Part shown: piece after piece, positions 39,567 through 47,679 of the stretch | Layout: every line of letters begins with the position of its first letter | Numbering within the stretch: the stretch's first letter is position 1 | DNA from: a virus | Strand: one strand, 5' to 3' | IMG/VR virus record: IMGVR_UViG_3300025435_000031 | Span: 1-47,679 of that record | Length of the DNA: 47,679 nt | Program-made: the position numbers and the translations under genes | The notes under the pieces: generated by a model | Seen by the model: only the letters and a program-made list of their open reading frames with translations | Told to the model about the DNA's origin: nothing | Database searches by the model: none

Positions 39567-42428
39567 ATGGCCGCACAAGGTAATAATAAAATCCAAATCA
39601 AAAGATCTACAGCGAATCCTACAATCCCTTCACTTAGTGCAGGTGAACTAGCGTTCTCGCAAGCAAGTAATACACTATTCATTGGTGCGCCAGACGGTAC
39701 TAGTGGTAATATTCCTATTGGTGGTCAAAGAGTTCCTGGTACGCTAACAGCTAACCAAGCTCTTGTTGCTAACAGCACAAGTGGTATTGATAAAATTATT
39801 GTTGCTAATGCTGCCATCACAAAGTTATATACAGCACAAAATGGTTATGGTTCATCAGGCTACGTTCTTGCTGTTGATGGTTCTGGTAACGTATATTGGA
39901 CATCTGCTGGATCGCTAACAGTTACACCAGCTGGTTCAAACAAATATGTTCAATTTAATGATAGTGGTGCTCTTGGAGCTACATCCGGATTCCAATTTGA
40001 TAAAACAACAAACACTGTTTCTGTTTCTAATGCAGTTTCTGTTGGTAACTCATCAACCAATACTGTAATTGGTTATAACTCAACAGATTCGTCTGTAGCA
40101 GAGTTTGGAGCTAATCAAAATAACTTTATTGAAGTTGCTATCTACAATTCAAACACAGGTGTAACAGCATCTGCTGATTTGGTTATTAACGACAATGGTG
40201 GGCCTGGTACTACTAACTTTAACTTTGTTGACTTAGGTATCAACGGTTCTGGTTATTCTAATACAAGCTGGACAATTAATGGTCCTTCTGATGGTTATCT
40301 TTACACAGGTAATACAAACTTTTCTATTGGTACAGCAAATACAAATTATCTAAGCTTCTTTACTGGTGGCACACTAGCTGCAAACGAAAGAGTACGTTTG
40401 CTTGCGGGTGGTAACGTTGGTATCAATTCAACTACAGCTGACGCAACATTAAAAGTTCAAGGTACAGCAAACGTAACTGGTGCAGTTACAATTGGCGGCC
40501 AAACAACATTTGGTGCAAACCTAATCTTGGGTTCATCTGCAATTTCTGCTAATGGTGGATACGGTTCTGCTGGCCAAGTATTGTATTCAAACGGTACTGT
40601 CAACTACTGGGCAACACCAGCAGCTGGTGTAACTGGTTCTGATACACAAGTACAGTATAATGCATCAGGATCAGCTGGCGCATCTGCTGGTATGACATTT
40701 GCTTATACAACAAATACATTTACAGTATCTAATACAATCGTTGCTGGCCTTGCATTAAACATCAATGCTTATGGTACTGCAGCTAACGGTATTGCTGCTA
40801 ACTCTTCAACAATTAAAATAGGTAACAGTTCTGTTAATGCTTCTATTAATAGTACTGCATTTTCTGGAAGTGCTAACAACGCAGCATATCTAGGTGGTGT
40901 TGCTGCTTCTTCATACGCTACACAAAGTTATGTAACAAGTCAAGGTTATCTAACATCATCTTCACTTTCTGGCTATGCAACACAGTCTTATGCTGATACA
41001 GCTGCAGGAACAGCTTATTCAAATGCGATGGCTGATACGCTATCACGCAATGGTTCGTATACAGGCAACAATACTTTTGGTGGTACAAATACTGTAATCA
41101 ATTCTAATACCTTTATTAATGCTACTCTTGCTGTAAGTTCTTACGGTACTACAACGGGTGGTGTTGTTGCAAACACAACTGGTATTTTCTTTGGTAATAC
41201 TGTTTCAAATGGCTATATCAATGCAACAGCATTGTTCTTTGGTAATGCTACAGTTAACACAACACATAACACGACACTTGTTCAAGTTGCAAATAGCACA
41301 AGTACAGCTAACTTAACCGCAGCTGGTTTGACTATTGGTACGGCTGTTGTTAATACTACTGTTCACCAAATTGGTGCAAACGTTTATGCTAATGCTTCAG
41401 CATTCTTCGTAGGTAACTCAACTGTCAACTCAATTATGACAGCTGGTTCACTAGCATTGAATGGTTCAACTCTTACTGTTGGTAACTCTACTGGTACAAC
41501 AACATCAGTAACATTTGGTAACAACAGCGTTAACACAACATTTGATGGTGCATCAGTTAAAATTTCTAATGCTACCGTTACAGTGTTCCAAGCCAACACA
41601 ACCAACACTCTAGTTTATTCACTACAGACAGTTGTTAACACAGCTTCAATTGGTTCTGCAGTTTCTGTAATTGCATCTGGTAACGTTGGTATTGGTAACT
41701 CATCACCAACAGATAAGTTGTCAGTAAACGGCACTGGTTACTTTGGTGGTAACGTAACTATTACTGGTGCAAACATTGTTGCTACATCTTCTCAATTGAA
41801 TGTTAGAGACATTGTTGCAACTGGTAACTTAACAGTTTCTGGTACAGTTACAACACTCAATACACAGACACTAACAGTTAATGACAATATCATTGAACTT
41901 GGTCTAAACAACACTACAACAGATACTGTTGATACAGGGTTCTTCTCTCCAGCCGGTAATGCTACAGCTGTTTGGTATTCTGGTATCGCTCGCGTTGCAA
42001 GCTTCTCAGCAAATAACAACGCAGTATTCAGAGTATTTGTATCTAACACAAATCCAAACACAGCTTCTGTTATTGAAAATACTTCTAACACAACAACAAG
42101 TACATTAGTTGCGTACTTGGCTCCATACGCTACATCATCATCTCTTGGTGGTGCGTTTAGCGTCAATTCAACTGCGATCGCAATTACAGCTAACAGTACA
42201 GTTTCAGCTAACTTTACAGCAAACAGCTTGTCATTGTCAACAGCACTAGCAGCATCATACGGTGGTACTGGCCAATCATCCTATACGGTTGGTGACTTGC
42301 TATATGCTTCAGGTACAACTGCACTAAGTAAGTTGAGCACAGGTGGTTCTTCCGCAAATGGTTATGTGTTACAGGTTGATTCAGCTGGTCTTCCAATTTG
42401 GGCAGGCCTAGATGGTGGTACATTCTAA
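39567..42428 (+). CDS. Tail fibre protein, paralogue of the 35523 fibre
   Basis: A 953-residue fibre. The N-terminus NKIQIKRSTANPTIPSLSAG and LAFSQASNTLFIGAPDGTSG is of the major-tropism-determinant type used for baseplate attachment. Residues about 165-305 (ASADLVINDNGGPGTTNFNF, DGYLYTGNTNFSIGTANTNY, ERVRLLAGGNVGINSTTADA) are a clear relative of the domain in the 35523 fibre. The middle has STVNSIM/TTVTFGN-like Asn/Thr repeats. Residues about 760-800 (TLNTQTLTVNDNIIELGLNN) are a conserved module, and the end is YGGTGQSSYTVGDLLYASG...GLDGGTF. Confidence 0.75.
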   Translation: MAAQGNNKIQIKRSTANPTIPSLSAGELAFSQASNTLFIGAPDGTSGNIPIGGQRVPGTLTANQALVANSTSGIDKIIVANAAITKLYTAQNGYGSSGYVLAVDGSGNVYWTSAGSLTVTPAGSNKYVQFNDSGALGATSGFQFDKTTNTVSVSNAVSVGNSSTNTVIGYNSTDSSVAEFGANQNNFIEVAIYNSNTGVTASADLVINDNGGPGTTNFNFVDLGINGSGYSNTSWTINGPSDGYLYTGNTNFSIGTANTNYLSFFTGGTLAANERVRLLAGGNVGINSTTADATLKVQGTANVTGAVTIGGQTTFGANLILGSSAISANGGYGSAGQVLYSNGTVNYWATPAAGVTGSDTQVQYNASGSAGASAGMTFAYTTNTFTVSNTIVAGLALNINAYGTAANGIAANSSTIKIGNSSVNASINSTAFSGSANNAAYLGGVAASSYATQSYVTSQGYLTSSSLSGYATQSYADTAAGTAYSNAMADTLSRNGSYTGNNTFGGTNTVINSNTFINATLAVSSYGTTTGGVVANTTGIFFGNTVSNGYINATALFFGNATVNTTHNTTLVQVANSTSTANLTAAGLTIGTAVVNTTVHQIGANVYANASAFFVGNSTVNSIMTAGSLALNGSTLTVGNSTGTTTSVTFGNNSVNTTFDGASVKISNATVTVFQANTTNTLVYSLQTVVNTASIGSAVSVIASGNVGIGNSSPTDKLSVNGTGYFGGNVTITGANIVATSSQLNVRDIVATGNLTVSGTVTTLNTQTLTVNDNIIELGLNNTTTDTVDTGFFSPAGNATAVWYSGIARVASFSANNNAVFRVFVSNTNPNTASVIENTSNTTTSTLVAYLAPYATSSSLGGAFSVNSTAIAITANSTVSANFTANSLSLSTALAASYGGTGQSSYTVGDLLYASGTTALSKLSTGGSSANGYVLQVDSAGLPIWAGLDGGTF

Positions 42429-42444
42429 CAACTGAGGTTATATT

Positions 42445-42642
42445 ATGAATGAAGAATTTATTAATGTTTTCATTGAAACTATGAATAATAAAATAAGTGA
42501 TTTAACAAAGAGCGAAATGATGCTATCAACTAGGCTAACATTAGCTGAAAAGTTGATAACAGCTCTCCAAGAAGAAAACACAAAATTGCAGGCCAGCTTA
42601 AATAAGAAGCCTACAAAGAATAAGGAAGATAGTACTTTTTGA
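42445..42642 (+). CDS. Small coiled-coil protein between fibre genes
   Basis: A 65-residue helical protein: MNEEFINVFIETMNNKISDL, then a heptad region LAEKLITALQEENTKLQASL and a basic Lys/Pro/Asn end that finishes DSTF. The heptads predict a coiled coil. TGAGG at 42433-42437 precedes the ATG. No family is recognised. Its place between two fibre genes suggests a fibre-assembly factor, as T4 has small fibre chaperones, but that is inference. Confidence 0.55.
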   Translation: MNEEFINVFIETMNNKISDLTKSEMMLSTRLTLAEKLITALQEENTKLQASLNKKPTKNKEDSTF

Positions 42643-42645
42643 TCC

Positions 42646-42659
42646 CTGGTACATACCAG
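42646..42659 (+). other. Short stem-loop in the leader of the third fibre gene
   Basis: CTGGTA and TACCAG form a perfect 6-bp palindromic arm pair around CA, 18 bp before the fibre ATG. There is no strong T run after it, so it is not a good terminator; it may affect translation or mRNA ends. Confidence 0.3.
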
Positions 42660-42676
42660 TTTAATAGGGAAGCCAT

Positions 42677-44365
42677 ATGGCACAGGCAAATACAAAGTTT
42701 CAGGTAAAGAGAACGACTGTTGCTGGTCGTTCTCCAAATACTACCAACTCGTCTAATACTCAATATATTAATCCTGGTGAGTTTGCGCTAAATCTTACCG
42801 ATCAAATACTATATTCTTCTGATGGCACCAACTTAATTGAAATTGGTGCAAATAATACAAATCAAAAAGTTACCGGTACTTTAACTGTTAATAACGTCAG
42901 TGCTTCTGGTAATGTTACGATCAACAATAACGTTGATTTAAATTTTAAAGCTCTTTCAGGTGCGAACGTATCGTTTATTCAACAAAGTGACGATAACTTT
43001 GTTTTCTATTCAACATCTACAACAGGTAGTCAAAGAGCTGTTTGGGCTGTATTTGCTAACAGCAATACAAGTTCATTTAGCGTTCAAGTACCTACTATAT
43101 TCAATGCTAATATTAATATTGGCACTTCAGCTCTTACAGCAAACGGTACGACTGGTACAGCTGGCCAATTCTTAACATCTAATGGTTCGGCAGTTTATTG
43201 GTCTTCTGCTGGTGGTGCTTCTGTAAACGTAGCTGCTCAATATACTTGGACTAATACTCAAACATTTGCTGCAAACATATCGTTTACTGGTAATAATATA
43301 AGTCTTGCTTCAAATACCGGTGCTATATTATTTGCAGGTAGTAGTGATAATAATTGGAAAATTGGCCGTAATACCGGTGCAACAACAAAGTTTTACTATA
43401 CCAATAATACTCTTGATATTGTCGCAGCTGGTTCAAATCTTGAAGGGTTTGTAATTGGCCAGCCCGGTGGAAACACATACTTAGAAACTGGTTATGCTGG
43501 TACATTTACTAAAAATCCAATATATGTTGGAAACGCAACAGTAAACGCTACGATCAATTCTACATCGTTTACTGGAACATCAAATAACACTCTATACGTT
43601 GGTTCTGTAACAGCAGCTAACGTTGTATCTAATTCACAGCTATCTAGCAACCTTGCAAACTACCAAACAACAGCTGGTTTAAGTGCAAACGTTGCAACCT
43701 TAGCAGCTAACAACGCTTCATATCTTGGGACAGTTCCAGCAGCCAACTATATTCAAAATAGTGGTGCTTATACAATCAGTGGTGTTCATACTCACAGTGC
43801 AAACATTGTTATTAGTACATCTGCAGGTATTGTTGCAAACGGAACAATTGGTACAGCTAACCAAGTTCTAACTTCAAATGGTTCATCTGTTTATTGGTCA
43901 ACACCTACAGGTGGTGCATCAGTAACAATATCTGATACTGCACCATCTTCACCATCAGCTGGTAATCTTTGGTATAGCAGTGCTACAGGTGATTTGTATA
44001 TATATTACAATGATGGCGATAGTAGCCAATGGGTTAGTGTTAACGAAACGTATCTTGGCGCTCCTGTTAATACACCATTATTTACTGGTCTTGCTACATT
44101 TAGTAACGGTATCAATGTTGTTGGAAATGTTACCTATTCAAACGTAACATTCACTAACATGCCAAACTTTAGCAATAGCACGCTAACAAACGTAATTGCT
44201 AACGGAACAATAACAGCTAACGGTACAACCGGAACAGCTGGATATGTATTAGCAAGTGGTGGTTCAAGTTCAAATACATATTGGGTGCCACTAAATGGAA
44301 ATCTAGATTACGGTTTAATTACTGGATCCGTTACTGGATCAGCGGACTATGGTTCGATTCTATAA
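42677..44365 (+). CDS. Tail fibre protein, 562 aa
   Basis: A 562-residue fibre. The N-terminus NTKFQVKRTTVAGRSPNTTN, QYINPGEFALNLTDQILYSS matches the tropism-determinant-like attachment domain of the neighbouring fibres. A module GTTGTAGQFLTSNGSAVYWS is repeated three times (about 155, 396 and 523), separated by Asn/Thr-rich beta stretches. Residues about 420-460 (APSSPSAGNLWYSSATGDLY) are a small beta domain common in marine fibres. The C-terminus is DYGLITGSVTGSADYGSIL. GGGAAG at 42667-42672 is the likely ribosome binding site. Confidence 0.7.
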   Translation: MAQANTKFQVKRTTVAGRSPNTTNSSNTQYINPGEFALNLTDQILYSSDGTNLIEIGANNTNQKVTGTLTVNNVSASGNVTINNNVDLNFKALSGANVSFIQQSDDNFVFYSTSTTGSQRAVWAVFANSNTSSFSVQVPTIFNANINIGTSALTANGTTGTAGQFLTSNGSAVYWSSAGGASVNVAAQYTWTNTQTFAANISFTGNNISLASNTGAILFAGSSDNNWKIGRNTGATTKFYYTNNTLDIVAAGSNLEGFVIGQPGGNTYLETGYAGTFTKNPIYVGNATVNATINSTSFTGTSNNTLYVGSVTAANVVSNSQLSSNLANYQTTAGLSANVATLAANNASYLGTVPAANYIQNSGAYTISGVHTHSANIVISTSAGIVANGTIGTANQVLTSNGSSVYWSTPTGGASVTISDTAPSSPSAGNLWYSSATGDLYIYYNDGDSSQWVSVNETYLGAPVNTPLFTGLATFSNGINVVGNVTYSNVTFTNMPNFSNSTLTNVIANGTITANGTTGTAGYVLASGGSSSNTYWVPLNGNLDYGLITGSVTGSADYGSIL

Positions 44366-44377
44366 TAGGAGATAGGA

Positions 44378-45001
44378 ATGGCACAGCAAGTGCAATTTAG
44401 AAGAGGTGCTTCATCGGACTACGCATCGTTTACTGGTGCGGCAGGTGAAGTAACTGTAGATACAACTCTTAAAACAATAAGAGTTCATGATGGTTCAACC
44501 GTTGGTGGTAGTATTGTTGCTACAGCAAATGGTGCAACGCTTACATCTACTACTTTAACTGCTCCTACTATTACAACAGCGACAATAACTACGCCTTCAA
44601 TTGCTAATGCTTCTATCTCTGGTGCTAACAATCAGCTGTCTGGAACACTTATAGTCAATGGTGGCGCTATTGCTAACGGAACATTTACAAACTACACAGA
44701 AACATCATATTCAAATGCTGGTATTGGTGCAACGTTTACCGCTAACTTATCACTTGGTACAGTTCAATTATTGACTTTAAATAACAACTGCACATTTACA
44801 ATGCCTTCACCAACAGCAGGTAAAAGCTTTATTTTGGTATTAAATAGTGGTACCGGTGGCTATTCAGTAACATGGTCAACTGTTAGCTGGCCCGGTGGAA
44901 CAGCACCAACTTTAACCGCAGCTGCAAGTAAGAAAGACGTGTTTAGTTTCTTTGCTGATGGAACAAATTGGTATGGTGCAACTATAGGACAAAATTACTA
45001 A
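44378..45001 (+). CDS. Short tail fibre/tropism-determinant-like protein
   Basis: A 207-residue protein. The N-terminus MAQQVQFRRGASSDYASFTG, GEVTVDTTLKTIRVHDGST is the clearest major-tropism-determinant N-domain of the region (an RRG...GE...D...T...HDG pattern). A Thr/Ala repeat follows (about 60-100). The C-terminal 90 residues, LSLGTVQLLTLNNNCTFTMP and SFILVLNSGTGGYSVTWSTV, WPGGTAPTLT, form a jelly-roll-like domain found at fibre tips. GGAGATAGG lies before the ATG. Its stop overlaps the lectin gene start. Confidence 0.7.
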   Translation: MAQQVQFRRGASSDYASFTGAAGEVTVDTTLKTIRVHDGSTVGGSIVATANGATLTSTTLTAPTITTATITTPSIANASISGANNQLSGTLIVNGGAIANGTFTNYTETSYSNAGIGATFTANLSLGTVQLLTLNNNCTFTMPSPTAGKSFILVLNSGTGGYSVTWSTVSWPGGTAPTLTAAASKKDVFSFFADGTNWYGATIGQNY

Positions 45002-47058
45002 TGTTTGCTGCTGGAAAAAGTGGAGCTGTTACTACTAGTAAAGATCCACAGTTTAATTTAACATCTCTATTGGTGCACGCTGACGGAACAAACGGCGCTA
45101 ACAACAACACGTTTGTTGATAGCAGCACTAATGCGCTTAGTATAACACGCAACGGCACTCCAACACAGGGAACATTCAGCCCGTTCAGCCAGACTGGGTG
45201 GAGTAACTATATAACAAGCGGCAATATAATAACCAGCACTCTGAGCGGCACAGGATTAAGTCCTTATACTAATAATACGTGGACTATAGAGTTTTGGGTA
45301 TACACAAACAGTTTCCCCGGCGCCAACTACTATACTCTAGCAAGTAAAGGAACTAGCGCCAATAGAGATTGGGCAGTTTTCATCAACACAAGTGGTCAAA
45401 TCAGCTATTATTACAGCCCAAGTTCTGGTGATTATTTTGTTACAGCAACATCCGCATTAACCAAATACACATGGCAACATGTAGCGATAGTCAGCAATGC
45501 TGCTGCTATCACGATATACTTGAATGGTTCAAGTGTTGGAACTGGAACGCAAACACAGTTCAACAGCTCTAATCCTACGTATTTTAACTTTGGCAGTTTT
45601 ATGGACTATGGTGCTACATTCTATCCAAATGACGGATATTTAAGCAACTTTAGATATGTACAAGGAACAGCAGTATATACCGCCCCATTCACCCCTCCTA
45701 CGGCACCATTAACTGCGATAACAAATACAAAGATGTTGACTTGTCAGTCGAATCGTTTTTTAGATAACAGTACAAATGCTTACACATTTACAACAACAGG
45801 ATCACCAAGCGTCCAAGCATTCTCACCTTTTGCTCCCAGTGCTGCTTATGGCGTTAGTAGTGTGGGTGGAAGCATCTATTTAGGAACAACATCCGATTGG
45901 GTAAATGTCTCCCATAATAGTGTATTGAATCTAAGCACGAGTGATTTTACTTTCGAGTGCTGGATATATCCTACGAATCCAAATGCACAGACATACTATG
46001 GTATAGTTGGCAAACGCACAGCTGATGCTAGCTATGGCTATCTGTTATTTGGATTGAACAGTAGCCTTGGATTGATACTGCTAGCCAGTTCTAACGGTTC
46101 GGGATGGGATATAGCTAATTCTTCAGGTTCCACAGCTTTGAAGAAGAATGTTTGGAGCCATGTAGCACTGGTAAGGAGTGGTTCTGGTATCAAAGCCTAT
46201 CTAAACGGTAATTTAGAAATATCTGTGACGTCGAGTGCTGCAATATTCGATAATACCGCGGCTATGAGCGTTGGTAACTGGAGTGAAACACAATCGTCGT
46301 ATCCATGGATAGGGTATATCAGCAATTTCAGATTTGTAAGAGGGACCGCTGTATACACTGCTAACTTCACGCCGCCCGCAGCGCCAGTTACTGCTATTGC
46401 CGCTACCCAGCTGCTAATAAACGGCACTAACGCTGGCATCTATGATCAGACTGCTAAGAATGATTTGATAACCGGAAGCGGAGCTAAGATATCGACAGCG
46501 CAATCGCAGTTTGGTGGTAGTAGTATGTTGTTTAATGGTACTACTGATTATTTACAGTTATACAGCCCATATCCATCTCTAGTATTAGGATCAAGCGATT
46601 TTACTGTAGAGGGATGGTTTTATTTCAACACTTTTGGTTCAAACCAAGATTTGTTTGCGTTTGATACAGTAATTACAAACGGCTATTCTGCTTTGAGAGT
46701 GCAAAGCAATTCTACGGGGCTTGATCTATATATGAGTACTAGTGGTGGTGGTTGGGCGATTTCTTCTTCTACTTCAGGGATCACACTCGCTTCTGGTCAA
46801 TGGTATCACATAGCAGTGGTAAGATCGGGAACAAACGTAAACCTTTATATTAATGGTACGAGTAGATTGACTGCCACAGGGCTTTCTGGCGCTCTTTATA
46901 CAAGTAGTTCTACTGCCTATACAATAGGTTGCGTATACAGTGGCAGCTCGCCTGCAGGATTTTATAACGGATACATCGATGATTTCCGCATAACAAAAGG
47001 TTATGCTAGATACACATCTACTTTTACACCACCGACAAAAGCATTCCCTGATCGATAA
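45001..47058 (+). CDS. Adhesin with three LamG/concanavalin-like domains
   Basis: A 685-residue protein starting MFAAGKSGAVTTSKD at 45001 (TAATG overlap); the frame upstream of this start lies in the preceding fibre gene. Three LamG-type lectin repeats are visible at about 21-235, 240-460 and 470-680. Each has a F(T/E)x(E)FW(V/I)Y strand, a W-x-H-(V/I)-A-(I/V)-V-(R/S) strand, a L-N-G turn and a closing YISNFR(Y/F)V(Q/R)GTAVYT-x(2)-FTPP motif. Such domains bind sugars, so this is a likely receptor-binding adhesin. Codon use differs from its neighbours (more AGC, GGC), pointing to recent acquisition. Confidence 0.8.
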   Translation: MFAAGKSGAVTTSKDPQFNLTSLLVHADGTNGANNNTFVDSSTNALSITRNGTPTQGTFSPFSQTGWSNYITSGNIITSTLSGTGLSPYTNNTWTIEFWVYTNSFPGANYYTLASKGTSANRDWAVFINTSGQISYYYSPSSGDYFVTATSALTKYTWQHVAIVSNAAAITIYLNGSSVGTGTQTQFNSSNPTYFNFGSFMDYGATFYPNDGYLSNFRYVQGTAVYTAPFTPPTAPLTAITNTKMLTCQSNRFLDNSTNAYTFTTTGSPSVQAFSPFAPSAAYGVSSVGGSIYLGTTSDWVNVSHNSVLNLSTSDFTFECWIYPTNPNAQTYYGIVGKRTADASYGYLLFGLNSSLGLILLASSNGSGWDIANSSGSTALKKNVWSHVALVRSGSGIKAYLNGNLEISVTSSAAIFDNTAAMSVGNWSETQSSYPWIGYISNFRFVRGTAVYTANFTPPAAPVTAIAATQLLINGTNAGIYDQTAKNDLITGSGAKISTAQSQFGGSSMLFNGTTDYLQLYSPYPSLVLGSSDFTVEGWFYFNTFGSNQDLFAFDTVITNGYSALRVQSNSTGLDLYMSTSGGGWAISSSTSGITLASGQWYHIAVVRSGTNVNLYINGTSRLTATGLSGALYTSSSTAYTIGCVYSGSSPAGFYNGYIDDFRITKGYARYTSTFTPPTKAFPDR

Positions 47059-47069
47059 GAGAGGATAAT

Positions 47070-47300
47070 ATGATTATTGCAAGACACGAAAACGATCAAT
47101 ACATTCTTGCTCATTACCAAGATATGTTTCCACATGTAAGTTTTTCATCCAATGGTCCTAACGACGATTGGTTTGCTGATAACCAATGCTATAAGGTATC
47201 ATTGACAAAGGATTATGATTCTGAGACACAAGAGCTTGTTCCATCTGAGCCATATCTTGAAAATGGTGTTGTTTATACAGTATTAGTTTCAAATAAATAA
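47070..47300 (+). CDS. Small hypothetical protein, 76 aa
   Basis: A 76-residue protein starting MIIARHENDQYILAHYQDMF, 11 bp after the lectin gene, with AGAGG at 47057-47062 as ribosome binding site. It is globular, acidic and rich in Tyr and Asp; the end reads YLENGVVYTVLVSNK. Small proteins of this kind follow fibre genes in many phages and some act as fibre-tip chaperones or caps. I do not recognise the family. Confidence 0.5.
   Translation: MIIARHENDQYILAHYQDMFPHVSFSSNGPNDDWFADNQCYKVSLTKDYDSETQELVPSEPYLENGVVYTVLVSNK
47292..47299 (+). promoter_or_regulatory. Possible late promoter AATAAATA
   Basis: AATAAATAA overlaps the stop of the small gene, 19 bp before the next ATG, the same arrangement as at 19986 and 38902. 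Confidence 0.4.
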
Positions 47301-47317
47301 AGATAAAAGAGTAAACA

Positions 47318-47679
47318 ATGGCAATTAATTTTCCAACAGGCGTAGCTAACGGATATATCTTTACTGACTCGACTTCAGGCAGTCGTTTCCAGTATTATAG
47401 CACTCCTGGTGTTTGGAAATACATTGCTTATTCTACAACACCAACGTTAGCTAAAGCATCGCTAACAGGCGATGGCGCTACGACAAGTTTCGGCGTCCCA
47501 GGCGGTTATGTCGCGAACCAGATAAGTGTTTATCTTAATGGTTCTTATCAAAGACCTGGAGTTGACGTTAATATTGGCAGTGGTGTTAACATTGTTTTTA
47601 CCACGCCACCACCGAACGGTTCGTTGGTTGATGCTGTTGGTACTGGAACATTCTCATTCAATGGCGCATCGGTTCTTGT
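47318..47679 (+). CDS. Tail fibre/adhesin gene, cut by the window end
   Basis: The frame opens with MAINFPTGVANGYIFTDSTS, then SRFQYYSTPGVWKYIAYSTT and, after a linker, LTGDGATTSFGVPGGYVANQ, ISVYLNGSYQRPGVDVN, and runs off the window at 47679 without a stop (about 120 residues visible). The first 45 residues look like a fibre attachment segment. The second part, with DGATTSF...ISVYLNG...DV, is a beta domain common in phage fibres. The C-terminal receptor part is not in view. Confidence 0.65.
   Translation, partial: MAINFPTGVANGYIFTDSTSGSRFQYYSTPGVWKYIAYSTTPTLAKASLTGDGATTSFGVPGGYVANQISVYLNGSYQRPGVDVNIGSGVNIVFTTPPPNGSLVDAVGTGTFSFNGASVL

Overview
The window is part of the genome of an A+T-rich, T4-superfamily myovirus. 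The diagnostic content is a T4-order replication and late-transcription block (gp33, gp59, gp32) followed by an almost complete baseplate and tail-tube gene set (gp4, gp54, gp26 with a gp51-like extension, gp48, gp53, a gp27-like hub, gp5, a spike, gp25, gp6, gp7-like and gp8-like proteins) and a long run of tail-fibre genes. Many gene borders carry a NATAAATA motif like the T4 late promoter. The architecture resembles marine T4-like phages. The host is probably an alphaproteobacterium: the phage carries a circularly permuted, two-piece tmRNA whose tag (ANDNAPISHALAA) is of the alphaproteobacterial ANDN...ALAA type. No host gene is present to confirm this.

Layout. 1-2162: seven small, mostly overlapping, unrecognised genes. 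2192-4961: two sigma70-like promoters driving a DUF932 protein, a small membrane protein, a SWIM zinc-finger protein, an unknown and an orotate-phosphoribosyltransferase-like enzyme. 4930-6095: an RNA and mobile-DNA island with the permuted tmRNA and its terminator, a tRNA 5' fragment, a PD-(D/E)XK homing-endonuclease-like gene behind an RBS-sequestering hairpin with a late promoter at its 5' arm, tRNA-Arg(UCU) and a CAU tRNA. 6113-8536: small genes, gp33, gp59 and gp32, closed by a terminator.

8566-14506 is a leftward operon: gp4, a gp2-like protein, gp54, gp26, the gp51-like ORF reached by a probable -1 frameshift, a holin-like protein, and a 909-residue protein with tail-lysozyme and M15 peptidase domains that is the best tape-measure candidate. 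It diverges from the rightward baseplate operon at a 45-bp gap holding two facing late promoters. 14552-24299 encodes tube cap, wedge, hub and spike. 24327-35297 encodes three very large baseplate or peripheral proteins. 35299 to the end is an adhesin region: three fibre genes with related N-termini and internal domains, small coiled-coil ORFs between them, a triple LamG-like lectin protein with different codon use, and a fibre gene cut by the window end.

How the parts fit. Promoters resembling host sigma70 promoters would serve the early and replication genes and the tmRNA. gp33 with the NATAAATA promoters would serve the virion genes. gp5 here lacks the T4 lysozyme domain, and cell-wall cutting seems to have moved to the 909-residue tail protein. 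The most notable items are the permuted tmRNA, the late-promoter/hairpin switch in front of the homing endonuclease, and the gp26/gp51-like frameshift.
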